Positions 35,201-48,167 of a DNA stretch of 64,000 nucleotides are shown one piece after another. The number at the start of each line of letters is the position of its first letter. The first letter of the stretch is position 1. The translations under genes were made by a program, and so were the position numbers. The DNA is from Malachius bipustulatus (lineage: Eukaryota; Arthropoda; Insecta; Coleoptera; Melyridae), in assembly GCA_910589415.1 (NCBI GenBank), contig OU342630.1, forward strand, positions 49,508,012 through 49,572,011, in the 5' to 3' direction. The notes under the pieces are model-generated. The model saw only the letters and a program-made list of their open reading frames with translations. It made no database searches and was not told the DNA's origin.

Positions 35201-36529
35201 GTATAGCGGCAAGGACAATGAGGGGTCCAAAGTTGGGCAACTTGAGCTACGCTGCCACACATTCAGCTAACTTGAAGTTAATCGAGGTTTAATATGAATT
35301 CATAATGGGTATCGATTCCGCCCTTAGTCGCTTTCAATAATTGGAAATTCAGATTGATGATGGATACTTTCGACGCTGAAGGGTTATGTTCGCCCTGGGC
35401 CTCTACAAATTTCAGCCTTTCCACTTTCGTTCACCTCTTCAAGCTCGATAAATTATGATATTATAACTGCTTTAACTAAACGTCATCTCGCTATCAGATC
35501 TGATGCGTTTTTAATTGGCGGTTTGAATACCAATCAGGTAGATAATTGTATAGCCACTCTTCTCGATTTGCATGATTAATGGCTGGAAAAAAGAAAAATT
35601 TGCATCTGCCAGAGGAAACTTTAATAAGAACTCCCTCGAAATGTTGCAACAGTAGATAATAACCATCGAAAGGATACCGATATAGAAAAGCGCTACCGCT
35701 ACGTCTACTGCTATTACATACATTAAACATTGATGAAAGCAATCGTATCAAAGATCCAGAACTTCAAGTAGGGAAATGGGAATCAGAAATACATAGAAGG
35801 AAAACCAAACTGCTGTTATAGAAGCACAGAATGTGGTGAAAATGGTACTTGGGAGTTTGCATTACATTCTCTGGTTTCCTATTAGATTGGTTCTAATCTT
35901 ATTCCAAGTTTCCACTCAACTTTATCAAATACAATCTCTGAGAATTAAATTTTACTGTTAGTATCCACCGTGGACAATAAAAGGGTACGATGAAAGAAAA
36001 GGCATTAATAAATTAATAATATCAATTTTTTTTGTTTAATCGTTTCACAAAGTTGCCATTTTGATTGTCATTTTTGTTTCTAAATGACATTCTTTTATTC
36101 ACTTGTGCTAAAAGTGACATATACAATTTTTCTCGCATGTGCTTAAAAGTGACATAAATGACAATTAAAAGAAAATTTTCATGAAGCCTCTGTTACTTTA
36201 ACACTATAAAATACCATGCAATCTCTAGAGTTCATAAATTTATATTTCTTGACGACTTAGAATGCATAAATTGTTGTTTCTTGGAGATTCAATAAACAAA
36301 TCTTGTTGACACATGCACATTGCAAAAGGAGCTTTTAAGCACTTGACGATTGCCAAACTCGGCCTTCTGCCTCGTTTGTCAAACAATTTCATTTTGCAGC
36401 TTTTATCACAAGTAGCTATTTTGGAATTAGGTAGATGGATAATCAATATATGCTCAAAATATTTAATGGTCATGGGATACACGATAGGGAAGACAAAAAA
36501 GCAAACTATACGATTATAGTACTTTACAG
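32231..36529. other. Long intron stretch, few weak signals
   Basis: Mostly AT-rich. A minus-strand open frame at 33373-33699 (108 codons) has an acidic, proline-containing C-terminal half and could be remnant coding, but I do not recognise it. A GC-rich patch at 34540-34640 has a 16-bp perfect palindrome at 34570-34585 and, just before it, TGGGGCTCAACGTGTGG (34547-34563), which loosely resembles a lysine-tRNA primer-binding site of an LTR element. No LTR pair could be found. Confidence 0.4.
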
Positions 36530-36955
36530 TTTTTTGGCAAGGTTAGGGAAAGGTTATGAGAAGGTTTTGGTTAGGTTAGAGAAAGGTTTACGAAAGTTTA
36601 GGGAAATTTTTTGATAGTTTAGAAAAAGGTTAGGGAAAGGTGTGGTAAAAGTTTGGAAAAAGATTAGGGAAAGGTTTGAGAACGATTTGAGAATGGTTTG
36701 TAAAAGGGTTAGAGAAAGGTTTGGTAAAGATTAGAAAAAGGTTAGGGAAGGCTTACTGAAGGTTTGAGAAAGGTTTTGGTAAGGTTAGGGAAAGGTTAGA
36801 GAAAGTTTTGGAAAAGGTTTGGAAAAAGGTTAGGTATGAGATAAATGTTTTGGAAAGGTTTGGAAAAGGTTAGAGAATGGTGAAAAAAGTTAGGAAAAGG
36901 TTAGGGAAAGGTTTGTGAGGGGTTAGTGAAAAGGCTTTGGTAAGGTTGAGGAAAT
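36530..36955. repeat. Minisatellite with degenerate AGGTTAGGGAAAGGTTT units
   Basis: About 420 bp of imperfect short repeats built from GGTTAGGGAAA and GGTTTGGAAAA. It contains many TTAGG pentamers but never the regular (TTAGG)n array of insect telomeres. Confidence 0.85.
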
Positions 36956-36960
36956 GTAGA

Positions 36961-37385
36961 CAATATTAATGTGGTGCTCCTTACTGCTGGATAAGTTGGG
37001 ATTGTATGGCATCAGGGGTAGAGCCCTGGAGTAATACGGCCGTATCTTGAAGGTGGAAATCAGCAGGTATTTATCTTATACTGTAATAGTATTTATAATA
37101 CTTTCGAATAAACTGCCTCAGGGCTCTGTCTTGGGGCCACTCCTATTCTTAGTTTATATAAATGATCTTCTTGCCGACACGAAACACAGGGGTGGCATAG
37201 CATTCGCCGACGACTATACCATGATCGACTCAGGCAAAAATATTGAGCAGCTGAAATGTTATTCCTCTGAATCCGAGAAATGGTTTGCAGCGAATAACTT
37301 GGCCATGAACGAAGCAAAAACACAAAGCTGATCTTCTCTATTCATCGCATTTTCTGGAGTCTGGGGGTGCTAGGCTGCTGGGGAT
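36961..37385 (+). mobile_element. LINE reverse transcriptase fragment (Jockey-like)
   Basis: Plus-strand remnant with LDKLGLYGIRG (about 36990), then LPQGSVLGPLLFLVYINDLL (about 37110-37170), IAFADDYTMI carrying the FADD catalytic box, and WFAANNLAMNEAKTQ before a frameshift; further RT-like sequence extends to about 37385. It is truncated at both ends. Confidence 0.85.
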
Positions 37386-37387
37386 AA

Positions 37388-37462
37388 TTTCTAACAATGA
37401 AAAAGATATGGCTAAAATAAGAAATTTCGATTTCCTGATTTTTTCAGGATATTTCAGCAACG
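37388..37462 (+). repeat. Fragment of foldback family A
   Basis: The stretch with AAAATAAGAAATTTCGATTT and TTTTTTCAGGATATTTCAG matches the right arm of the element at 4885-5879 (around 5690-5745). Only a short internal piece remains. Confidence 0.6.
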
Positions 37463-39339
37463 ACTAAAAATATCCTAATTTTTTTCAAATTCTTATTAAG
37501 CATAAAATTATGCAATTTATCTTTTACCGTTTTCAAAATTTCCATGTACTGCCACTTTTTAAACTATACACATGCATTCAGATTTTTTCAAAACTGTAAA
37601 ACAATACATGCAATAAAAATGGATCTACCATTTTTTTATGTCAAGATTTCAAGAAAATATAATTATATTGGATGCCAATTAATAATTTTATTTATTATAC
37701 ATAAATGCAATAAAATTAGATGTTACCTTAATATGGTTCTAAATCTAATGAAATAATGTGCAACATGACAACAGGGATGGCGCAATTTTGAGGTTTCCGA
37801 CTGCGGCGATAGGGTGAAGCGATCTGTAAGCACGCTTTCAGTTTGGGAACATCAAACTATACCTTTGCCAAAAAAAGTCTTCTATCAACTAGTGAAAATG
37901 AAATGATCCAAAAACTCTTTAACATTGAAAATTTCATTCATATCACTTTCCTTTGTGTAGCAAGATTCGTTGAACCGGTAGATAATATTATAGTATTTGT
38001 CTATTTTTTTTCTCGTATATGTTTTTAAAGAACTAAAACTTTTCTGAAATGACTGCAGATAGTATAATATACTTCGGTAGTGTAGAAGTGGAGAGAGTTG
38101 CTCTGATGTCCCGAAAAGGGCGTTCTAAATTCATATCTTCCACGTTGTCGTCTTCCAGAGGGCTTAAAACTTTTAAAGTGGCGCAAAGGAAAGGATACAA
38201 TAATAAATGCTGTACATCTGGCGGAATATGAAACATTATATCAAACTTTACTCCATACTTTCCTGCCAACATTCTACATTTTATGCAGGTTGCCGGGGCT
38301 GTGAAAAGTGTTCGTGCATAATTTAAACAAAAACATCATATGAACCGGCTTAGTTCATGTCTAATAAAGGTAGCAGCGACGTTTGCTCTCTTATAAGGTT
38401 CCTCTCCAGTGTTTAGAAGCAATTTGAATTTCAGCTCTGTCCTGAATTTGTTCAGCGTAATGTAATGTGAATACGTCTCAGCTTGGTTTACAGGAATAAA
38501 TTTGCTTAGGAACATGTTTAATGTATAATATTCACAACAATGTCTGCCTGGTTGTAAGAGAAACGAAATTCGAAACACGTACCTGATTGCGTCTTGTTAA
38601 CTCCCACCGGAAATTTATTTGACTTACAAAAGCACCTGGATTAAGTCTAGTATGTGGAGACAGCAGCCTTATCAAAACAATAGGCCTTCACGCAACCACG
38701 CGGTTAAAGACTCTTAAAGACTTTAAAGGAGAACATTTGAGATCTGCTGCAGGGAAAATACCCTTGAGTTGTGTGTTTAGTCACTAAATGTGTCTCAAGC
38801 TGCGGGATAATTCATTTTATTATGTTTTCCGTGTACCTACCTACTTTTTCCTTTTCATGAAGCGCCACGCTCATTTTTTTAAACATTTTAGTATTCAGTC
38901 TTGTGACTTTTTATAATCACCTGAAAATTAACGCACGTAAGTACGGGGAAATTCTACTCAACGAATATAAGAAGTATACTAATAATGAATGAGTTTATTC
39001 ATTACCATGGCAGCTCTAATAATTGTAATTTATTTTGTTCAGCGTTTTTATATCAGATGTGTCCATCAAATTCGTGTCAGATTTCTTACCTAGTTAATAA
39101 TAATTAATGAAAATCATAAAATTTTCTTCTGGTCAATTCTTCTTCAAGAAGCGAAATGACAAGAAGAATAAATTCAAATTTATGTGAAGCGAAACTTGAT
39201 ATTCCTTGCGGACACAGCCGTGTTGAGATGATTCATCCCTGTTACAAGCCAATCATCAGGCACGAATAGGAACCTGACGAGATACGAGTACGACGGGTAA
39301 CTAATCTGTAGCCAAAGAAAGACAACATGGAACTAACAC
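37463..39339. other. Intron sequence, no recognised feature
   Basis: AT-rich DNA. Two minus-strand open frames (38033-38272 and 38336-38578) lie in the same orientation but show no recognised domain. Confidence 0.5.
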
Positions 39340-40890
39340 GTTACATAACATAATCAGTTTGGAGTCTTGTGTTGTATCTAGGATAAGTTGGGGTAGGGAT
39401 AGATGTCTGTCGTAGCCTTTATTACCTCCAGAAGGATAATATCTGGTCCAGAAACACGCTTTCTTTTATTTTTCTGGCCACTTGTTTAAATTCTTCCGCT
39501 GTGAACTTTCTTTGTCCTTTCTATTTGGTAATTGTTCTCCCATCTGGTATTTTTTACCTGATGGAAATGGAGCCTCTACTTGCATATTTGTATTCATTTT
39601 TAAGATTGATTGTCTTTGCTTAAATTGTGCGCCTTATCCCATTAATTGGATCTATTCTTGTCGTTTTCAGGTCTTATACTCTTTTGTGGCGCTGTCCTAG
39701 CTTGTTTGTAGGCCAGCTGGGTTGTGTTTACAAATTTGACATCATCTCTTTTTTTGCTCCGGTGTATTTCTTTCTTGCAGTGACACATTCATTCTTTGGG
39801 TTGTTTATTTCCTTGCTCCACCAGTATATGGGTTTTTGCTTTCTTTCGATTTTGCTGTATTGAAGTGCATGACGTCATATTTGTATAATTAAGGCAGTGA
39901 GGGGTTCTTCGCTCTCTTGACCTATTTTCTATAAGCCTGCTCTCATTTCCTCTGGGTCGAGTTTCCAACTTGCTTTGATTTTGGGGTTCATCACTGTTTG
40001 TTTTGTTCTTTCCGTGTTGATATTATATTATGATTCTTTATATTTTCCTCTTCTGGTAATTCTTTCGATTCTTTCACGTTTTGTGCTATCTCATTTAAGA
40101 CTAGTGTATAAGTTTATTTCGAATGTTGAGGTGTTTAGGGATGATATGAATTCATTCATGTATTCCCTCTTTGATCTTCCTGGTTGGATCCCCAAATGAC
40201 GTTCCAATCTCCACCTATAAGATTACCTTTTTTTCCTTCTGTTCACGTCTGACCTCCTGTAGCCCATCAAGGTACCGTTGGAATTCTTCGATGTTTCTGT
40301 TTGGTGAGAACTAACAGGAGAAGAAATCAATTTCTCCGATGTCAGCCCATGCGTATCCCTCTCCTCTGTTATTGCTTCTTTTTATTGTAATCATTTTTTG
40401 GTGACCTCGTATGATTATCATGGTTGAATTATCTGCGGCTGTGTCGTCTATTGTTTTAATACTCTTAATATGGGTTTCTTGGATCAGGGCAATAGTCACA
40501 CTCTTTTATTGTATACATGTAACTTTGTAGCATGTCTAATGCGGCACCTGATCTGTTTATATTCATCTGTAGTAGATCAATAGGCTGCATTTTAGTTTAT
40601 CATTTACTGTAGAGCTATCATAAAATTTTTGCATCGGAAACTGCCCATTCTGTGGTCCTCTCTCTCTTTTGTTCTATTCTACATAGTACCGTGTCAACTA
40701 GTATATTTATTTTTTATTTACCAGTTCTTTTATCAACCCTTCGTTGGCTGTAACTGTCATTGTTTGTGTTTCCCCTCTGCTTAATGTGCTTAATCTGCTT
40801 AATGTGGGGCGTAGCTGCCCCACATTGAATTCATCTATTTTTATTTGTCCAAGGTGGTCTCCACTGATTTCTAATTTCTTGAGCGGGGTG
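39340..40890 (-). mobile_element. Decayed LINE: possible ORF1 end, endonuclease and pre-RT region
   Basis: Minus strand, read through several frameshifts. Near 40560-40510 it reads LLQMNINRSGAALDMLQSYM, then VTIALIQETHIK, the start of an R1/Jockey-type endonuclease. Near 40200 there are NLIGG and D/W residues of the GDWN block. Between 39900 and 39600 come YWWSKEI and NECVTARKKYT, the linker before RT, and near 39400 a P-x-x-VIKATTD-like segment. At 40740-40890 an upstream open stretch (KKLEISGDHLGQIKIDEF) may be the end of ORF1. The order is consistent with one old LINE. Confidence 0.6.
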
Positions 40891-41879
40891 ATATTTTTGT
40901 AAAAAGACCACTACGACAAATGAAAGCTGGTAAATATTATAAGAAGAAATATACTGGATTCAACATCTCTTTAAGTCTCGAAACATTGACTTGTTTCACA
41001 TAACATGGACATTTTCATCAGACAAAATGAGATCCGTATCCGTATTGAAGGAGATACCCTAATAATAAAAAATATAATTAAATTTTGTATCGTTGTATAG
41101 CTATCCAGAATCCATCTAAAGATCAAAGGCGGACTTTAATTAATGAATTTTCGTCCAGTTATGTAGCAGGATGCCAATTTTAATCAAACAGTTATTATTA
41201 ATAATTTCTTTAATATAAATTTCTCCCATGTACGAGTAGATAGGTGCCACTTCGACTGCATTATTTGCATATGTTTCAGAGCAAACTGAGTAACTTATCT
41301 AATATTAGAAGAACGAGAGCTAAATATGAAATTCGAATTAAATTGAGCCATTCGGATGAATAACAATAATTTATTTCCAGACTGAAGTTGTGGAATGGGA
41401 AATTACATATTATACAAGAAATAAAATGTTTCTTTTCTTAAATCGCTAGTTTGAAGTAGGATGTCTAAATTCTAAAACAATAAGTTACACAGACTTTATG
41501 AGTGCAGAAGAAAGATTGCTTTATCGCGAATTAGCCCTGTTTGTAAATTCGTAGTGGGCTGAGCTTAAAGTTCAGATTTTGGTTGATTTTCGTAAAAAAT
41601 GTGACGCATCAGCCTGAGTGCCTGCCGAAAACCTTATCTCATCATCTAGGGTCGACTCTCCTTGTCTGCCTTCTCCATTTTATTCTATCCTGCGCGGTCT
41701 ATCTCTCTCTCATATCTCTTTGGACTATCGTCAGCCTGGTGGCGGGGGGTTTATCGCGGCATCGCGTCGTCGTTGGTTGGTTAAAGGCTACTACTTGTAC
41801 CCTATGGTCTTCCATGGAGCGAAGCAAATGCACATACCATCTAAGACTCTTTCATCTTGTCAGCAATGGAAGCAACTTT
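40891..41879. other. Intron sequence with possible LINE tail
   Basis: Two plus-strand open frames at 41583-41912 overlap and are not recognisable. Read on the minus strand, the segment around 41640-41790 is weakly reminiscent of a LINE ORF2 C-terminus but too broken to name. Confidence 0.35.
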
Positions 41880-42170
41880 GAAACTTCCTCAGATACGGAT
41901 GCCATGTATTAGAGATTAGAGGATGAAGAAAGTCCCTCTTTGAGAAAAACCAGATTACAAACGTTCGGAAGAGACTTTTGTCACACCGAGAACATGTATA
42001 CATTAACAACAGTCAAGATGATCAGCTTCCTCAATGAGGCTGACCTGGTGGGGTTAATGTAGCACTAGCACGACTAGATGTGAGCCGCAATAGACCTTCG
42101 GTTGCAGCGGAGGTGTCACAATGGCCCACTGACGATAAATCTTATCTAATCTAATCTATGGCTTCTGAAT
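41880..42170 (+). mobile_element. LINE 3' end with TAATCTAATCTA tail
   Basis: Plus strand reads LRKTRLQTFGRDFCHTENMY then TTVKMISFLNEADLVGLM before a stop, like the end of an RNase H-bearing LINE ORF2. About 110 bp of 3' UTR follows, ending in a short TAATCTAATCTA microsatellite tail (about 42147-42167). It is heavily 5' truncated. Confidence 0.6.
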
Positions 42171-42823
42171 GGCTCACTGATGTCAGTCTTATTTCTTCAG
42201 TCAGTCTATTGTTAACTTAAAACATGGGAATATCTTCATTTTAAATGCGACGCACTGTATTTGAATATTAATGGGTGCCATAATTCTTGAAACGTAATTT
42301 ATATATTTTACATTTCTCATCAAAAAACCAGAAGGTTTATATAAATAATTTGATGGTGTCTGCTCATGTGAAAGCATTGTAATATGCTAACATTCAGGTA
42401 TGCAAAAAACAAAATTGTGGCTCAGAAATTTCACACGAACTAAAAATAAATAAATAAAACGAAGAGAGCCAGCATTAAGCGGTTAACGTTGGTAGTTAAT
42501 AGCCTCCTGTGTGTAGGGACCGTACATTGTGTTATGATAATGTCATTGTATCCACAGGTTGCAATACAGTCCAGATTCTCAAGCGGTAACCAATTACTCG
42601 GTTTCCAATTTCCATAGTAAAGATAATGAGTGTTTGTCGTTCACGGTATATTGAATTTTCCATAAAAATTGAATACGTTTTCATAAGTAGTATATTAAGT
42701 ATGCATGAAGTAATAAAATTTAGAAACTTATTGGGTAAAATAACGAAGATTAGAAGAATTAAATAACAAAAGTTGTTCAAATGCAAAACTAAAAATGATT
42801 AAATTATACTATAAAACGGTCGA

Positions 42824-42900
42824 TAGTCCGCTGGTTAGTCGAATAATTAATAATTGCAACTGACAGCTGCTAACGTATAAAGGTTCGAATCCCAGTCTGA
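42824..42900 (+). other. tRNA-like sequence (pol III box B)
   Basis: GGTTCGAATCC (42882-42892) matches the pol III B box exactly, and CCGCTGGTTAGTCG upstream resembles an A box at a fitting distance. The arms do not fold into a good cloverleaf, so this is more likely a SINE head or tRNA pseudogene than a working tRNA. Confidence 0.35.
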
Positions 42901-43000
42901 TCATGATTTTTTTGCATCACTAGCGAATTGTTGATTATGTTTAATAAATTAAATGAATACGAATGTTACAAAACTGACTGCACAATGAATATTGTTTCAG

Positions 43001-46000
43001 GAATCAAATCTCCTCCATGTTCGGCGATTGGTCCCACATGAAGAACACCGTGACCACCCTGTTTTTAGGCGAAAACGACATCGAGGAGCTCCAATTCGAG
43101 TCGATCGGCGATCGCATTGCGAAAACGGCTCACGGTCTTCGACAGTTTAAGTCCCTCATTTGGCTTAACCTGGACGGAAACAGAATATATAAAATCCATA
43201 AGCACTCTCTGCCGCTGACTCTACAAACCGCCAGTGTCTCCCACAACCTGATCGAGAACTTTCCAGTTGACATAATCGCGAGCCTGCCTCACTTGCAGTG
43301 GCTCTACTTGCGAGGTAACCACATCCGGACAATTCCGGAACACACGTTCAACCGGAAACTATGGCTCGAGAAAATCGATCTCGGCGAGAACTATCTGAAA
43401 ACTCTGCCGAGATTTCCATTCAACAATTCCGTTTACATAAGAGATTTGAATTTGGCTTTTAATGACTTTAGAACGCTAACAGCGGAAAGTTTTTCCGGTC
43501 TCCAATGCGGCAGGATTATCCTATCTTACAATCAGCTAGAGAACGTCGAAATGAGAGCTTTCGACGGGATACAAGATTCTCTCGAGTACCTCGACTTTGA
43601 TCACAACAATTTACAACACATCCCCCATGCTGTGAGTCAACTGAAATCTCTCAAGTATCTCTACTTGTCCTCCAATTCTCTGTCAGAGATTCCAGAACGG
43701 GCCTTCGTGAATTTCTGCCCTTCTTTGAAAGCTATAAGTCTGAGCGGGAACCGTCTGTCGAAGATTCCCTCGGAGACACTACAAAATTGCTCAAAGATAT
43801 CGCATTTCAACATAGCGTTCAATGAAATATTCGAAATAAAAGACAACGACTTCGCCGGTTGGGGTTACAACATACGCAGTCTGATATTAGGGAACAACAG
43901 AATTACGACTTTGAAGAGTCAGTCGTTCGCCGATCTGCAAGAGCTGAAGGAACTCACTCTGAGTTTTAACCCGTTAAGGATTATCGACCCGGACTCGTTC
44001 GTCGGACTGGAAGGCTTAGAAAGTTTGGAAATATCTTTCGGGCTTGACCGCGAAGATCTCCCGTACGAAATATTCAAACCTCTTACTAACTTGAAATGGT
44101 TATCTATTGACAATAATAACTTCAACTCGATCTCGGAGTTCGCATTTGATGCGCTTCTTGAACTGGTCTACCTTAACATAGAATCGAATAAGATACACCA
44201 CATCCCTCCTACTCTCTTGAAGCCTTCGGTGCACTCAAAACTCAAGGATGTTCGGCTTTCAAATAATGAACTAACGTCAATTCAGACGGATACGTTCAGA
44301 AGTCTGGCCAGTTTGGAAACGATTTTACTTTCCAGCAATAAAATTAAAAAAATACAGCCTGAAAGTTTCAACGATCTTTCCAGTCTTACTAAATTAATTT
44401 TAGCAGATAACTGGATTTCTAGGATTAGTCCGAAGGCGTTCTCAAACTTGCCCTATCTAGTGAAAATCGATTTGCAAGACAACCGGCTTCTTGAGTTTTC
44501 CTTTGGTTATTTTGTTAACGTGTCAAGTCCTCTGCAACTGAACCTCAGCAGGAACGAAATATCTCACTGCGACGCTGATTCTAAAATTCTCAACATCGAA
44601 ATTCTAGACATAAGACACAACAGCCTAACTAGAGTGCCTAAATGTTTAGAAAATGTAGCACTTTTAAAGAAATTATACCTCGACTTTAACATGATTACGT
44701 CCTTGGAGCATAACAGTTTCATGCATCTAGCCTCTTTGGAATATTTAAGTCTGAAAGAAAACCAGATCTCTAGTGTGACAAGGAAAGCGTTTTTCGGTTT
44801 GCAGAATCTCCAGATTCTAGACATGTCACATAATAACATACCCGTGCTGCACACTAGTCAGTTTGCCAATATGCCTAAATTAAGAGTTCTGTATTTAAAC
44901 GGCAATACCTTAAATTATTTACCTAAAGATATTTTCAGTAATACAATTTTAGAGATGCTAGATCTAAGTTACAATTCCTTCTCTGTGATTCCTAGCTTAA
45001 GTTTATCGGATGTCGGGATAACGCTCAGACGCTTATCGATGTCTTCTAATAATATCGAGCACATCGACAGCACAACTTTCCCAGACATTCCCTTCTTACA
45101 GCATCTAGATCTAAGCGCTAATAAGTTGACTATCTTGCCGGATAACGTTTTTACCAGCCTCGGTCTTTTACAAACTTTAGACCTAAGCTCGAACCCTCTA
45201 CGTGCCAACTTCAAGGAACTATTTCACTACGCCCAAAGTTTAAAACATCTTAACTTAGCTAATTCCGGAATCACGTCGACTCCTCATCTTCCCTTACCCA
45301 ATTTAGTTCACCTCAACCTATCTTATAATCATATCGAGGCTATTAATAAAAACTCAGCTCAAGATCTCTCCAAATTAAAATCACTCGATTTAAGTCATAA
45401 TCAGCTTTTCCAAGTACCCTCTCACTTGTGGATTCATCTCTCGTCGTTAAAAATACTCGACTTATCCTACAACCCTATCAAGGAAATTGTACAAGATAAT
45501 TTCTACGGCCTACAGAGTTTACAAAACCTCAACATACAGGGACTGAGATATCTGAGCAAGTTTGAAAGCAAAGCTTTACTGCAGATTAGACTCCTGTCCA
45601 CGCTTTCCATACAAACTTGGCCAAACCTGGAACATTTCTCCGATCAGTTCTGTCATTTCCTCACCAACAGTCACCAGCTGAGGATTCTGAAGATCCACAT
45701 AATGGAAAGCGTACTCGACGAACAATTGTTGTGTATTTCTAATAGAAAGATACGTCATCTGGATATTACCGGAAGAAATCTGAAAAGTATAGACAGGGAT
45801 GCTTTCATTCGATTCACGAGAAATCCCGATCTAGTTTTAAAAATTACAAATACGGAGATTGAAGAACTGCCACCTGGATTGTTTTCCAACATGTACAAGA
45901 TATCTTACCTGACCATAGATTTGAGGAACAATATGTTGAGCTACCTCAGTCCAGAAATATTTTATGGGAACTCTTCTACTTGGAAAAATGTGGGAACTAC

Positions 46001-46011
46001 ACTTATCTCAG
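43001..46011 (+). CDS. Chaoptin-like LRR protein, main exon
   Basis: 3011-bp exon between TTGTTTCAG and GTATGT, encoding about 1003 residues almost entirely of 24-residue LRRs. Examples are LIWLNLDGNRI, LQWLYLRGNHIRTIPEHTF, LEYLDFDHNNL and LKSLDLSHNQLFQVP; with the neighbouring exons the protein has on the order of 40 repeats. Several N-glycosylation sequons (NNS, NCS, NVS, NLS, NSS) fit an extracellular ectodomain. The last part, with ITNTEIEELPPGLFSNMYKI and LTIDLRNNML, resembles the C-terminal LRR block of chaoptin, the photoreceptor cell-surface adhesion protein; arthropods have several paralogues, so orthology is not claimed. The internal ATG at 43017 is not the start: the frame is open back to the acceptor and continues the LRR register of the previous exon. 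Confidence 0.92.
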
Positions 46012-47850
46012 GTATGTATTAATAATATAATAATTACAAATTATTATTTACTACAGTTTTAGCTAGATGCTAGGTAGGTACATTCATTACAGAATAGTGT
46101 CTCAATGAAAATAGATTATTTTATCTGATAGTGATAAATATCTTATGGATTTTTTTTTAGAACAGGCAACAAAGCGATTTAGTATTATAGTGTCATCCAG
46201 TTTTGAGCGGCGTCTAAAGTTTAAAGTCTCTAACTCTTTAGAAAGTTAGTCTTAAAGAGGTGTCCAATTTTTGAAACGCAGATAAACCGACAGACTGATA
46301 AGAAAGCGCGTTACTAAAAACGGGATAAAAAATAGATTTAGTCACCGAATATTTCGACACCAAGTTTTAATTCTTATCCTCATTTCTTGTAAGGAAATCC
46401 TGGAAATTCTGGAAGGAAATACTTGGAACGGTTAATCTGTAAGATTCGCAGAAAAAGAGCAGTATTATTTATAGGTGATTTATAAAAAGATTACAATTTT
46501 TTCCAAACAACAAAATAAAAACTAGAAAGGGTATGTCCGGAAACGCTTGGTTTGAAAGCTCTATACCCTTTCTAGAAAGAGATACGTACAAAAGAAATAC
46601 ACGTATTTAAAAAATTAATTTGATCTTTTCACCCCTTGGTATTTAAATTTTTTTTCAATCTTTCCTGATCGAGCGCCTATGCACCCTAGAATGAATCCGA
46701 ATGCCAAAATTCAGCTTTCTATGTCAAGTAGTGGTATTTTACTGTCGTTAATTTCTCCCGGAGGTTTGAATAAATTGCAGCATTAAATAATTTTGTTTAA
46801 AAGGCAGTGAAATTACCGACTTGATTGTATCATTAAAACGTCTACAATTCCGTCTAACCCAAGTGACTGCTGCAACCCAACACAACTCGCGTAGGCCAGG
46901 CCAGGTACAATAAAGAAACGGAAAACAAAAGAAAGTAATTTGCGGGCGTATAATTTGAGATATAAGTGCAATTATATGCTAGGGGTTATTTCCGGTTAGA
47001 GTTTCCTGGTTCACAAACCACCCTACAGCATATAATCCAGAGCAAATAGCAGTAACTCAGGTTAAAGGCAAGTCGCCCTCAAAGAGGCCGCAATTATCGA
47101 GTATAAAGAACGGCTGTCAAAGTTAATGACACCTGTGCATGTCCTAAATGCATTATCACCGTTTAATGCTCTCCGTTCCTGATTGCAATTGACGACGCAA
47201 GCCTAATCCGTATTCCCTGCTAATCTAAATCGAATTTTCCTTCATTACCGAACACCATTGAATTGACTTTATTCAGTTAACGCCTACTTTGAATAGCCTC
47301 GATTTGTGCCTGCTTTGTAATACAAGGGTATATACACAGACGTGAAATTGAATTGTAACGGCCCAACAACGCTTAGAGATTTCTTCAATTGATATCCAAA
47401 CTTCCGATATCTATCTCTATCTAGCATGCACGCTAAATCTTTTCACCTTTTTTTCTTTTTCCTAAATTATTTAAGAACTCGCGAGTGAAATAAATCGGAA
47501 GAAAATATGGCCATTAAAAGTAGGGGTGGCCACTCCTTTAATATTGGACACTTGTAGACAATATTACCTTATAGGTACTTGTTCCGCATTTTAATATTCA
47601 ATTATTTTTTAATAGCACCTGTTTTAGGTATACAGGGTGCGTCTCAAAATTTCTTTTTAGCAAGGGAAATTCGAGTTATTTCAAAACTTTGCGACAAACT
47701 TTCAAAAAATACTAAATCAATTTGATTACATCAAAGTCATAAATTATTCATGCTCATAATAATAAAGTTAAACATTTTCTTTTTAATACAAAAAATAAAT
47801 TGAGATTTTTGTCGTTTCTTTACCATAATAACCCACCTCTACATCCCCAG
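46012..47850. other. Last intron of the LRR gene
   Basis: Donor GTATGT, acceptor CATCCCCAG. It holds a 13-bp-stem hairpin at 46522-46575 (CTAGAAAGGGTAT and its inverse) and a lone TA-CAGGGTGCGTCTC terminus at 47631. A segment near 46700 is similar to one near 58270 (both with TGCCAAAATTC and TTTCT-TGTCAAG), probably the same old repeat. Confidence 0.7.
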
Positions 47851-48167
47851 GCGGACTGACCATCTCCGACAACCCCTTCCGTTGCGGCTGCCACTTGGCT
47901 TGGCTGGGCCACTGGCTGAGACGCTGGACGCGGGAGAGTCTTCAATCGCACAACGCACCCCCCGAGACCGCTCTCCGAGTGGGGCACATGGTACGGGAGG
48001 CGCGGTGCTCCGACACTGCCACCGGTCGGCGCATCCCCATCGTCATGCTCCCGCCAGAAGACATGAGCTGCCAGGCGAGCGCGCTCAGCAGGGCTCCCAG
48101 TCCAGATACCGCCTGGGTAGCTCTGTTGGTGGGCTGCGTTGCATGGGGAGGAAGACTTGTTGGGTAA
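47851..48167 (+). CDS. Chaoptin-like LRR protein, last coding exon (LRR C-cap and hydrophobic tail)
   Basis: Starts after CATCCCCAG; its GC completes the glycine codon begun by the G at 46011. It encodes SDNPFRCGCHLAWLGHWL, the CxC start of an LRR C-terminal cysteine cap, with further cysteines at ARCSD and EDMSCQ. The cap is followed by a short spacer and a hydrophobic tail (AWVALLVGCVAWGG) ending LVG and TAA at 48165-48167. A terminal hydrophobic stretch with almost nothing after it fits a GPI-anchor signal, the way chaoptin is held on the membrane (inference). This exon is much more GC-rich than the others. No clear AATAAA was found in the next 200 bp. Confidence 0.88.

Noticed and set aside
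38033..38578. Two same-strand open frames (about 80 codons each)
   Set aside because: No domain recognised and no splice signals joining them; could be old element coding but unsupported.
42824..42900. Functional tRNA gene
   Set aside because: Good box B but no cloverleaf; kept only as tRNA-like sequence.
43017..43019. ATG at the start of the long LRR frame as translation start
   Set aside because: The frame is open back to the AG acceptor at 43000 and the residues before the methionine complete an LRR begun in the previous exon.
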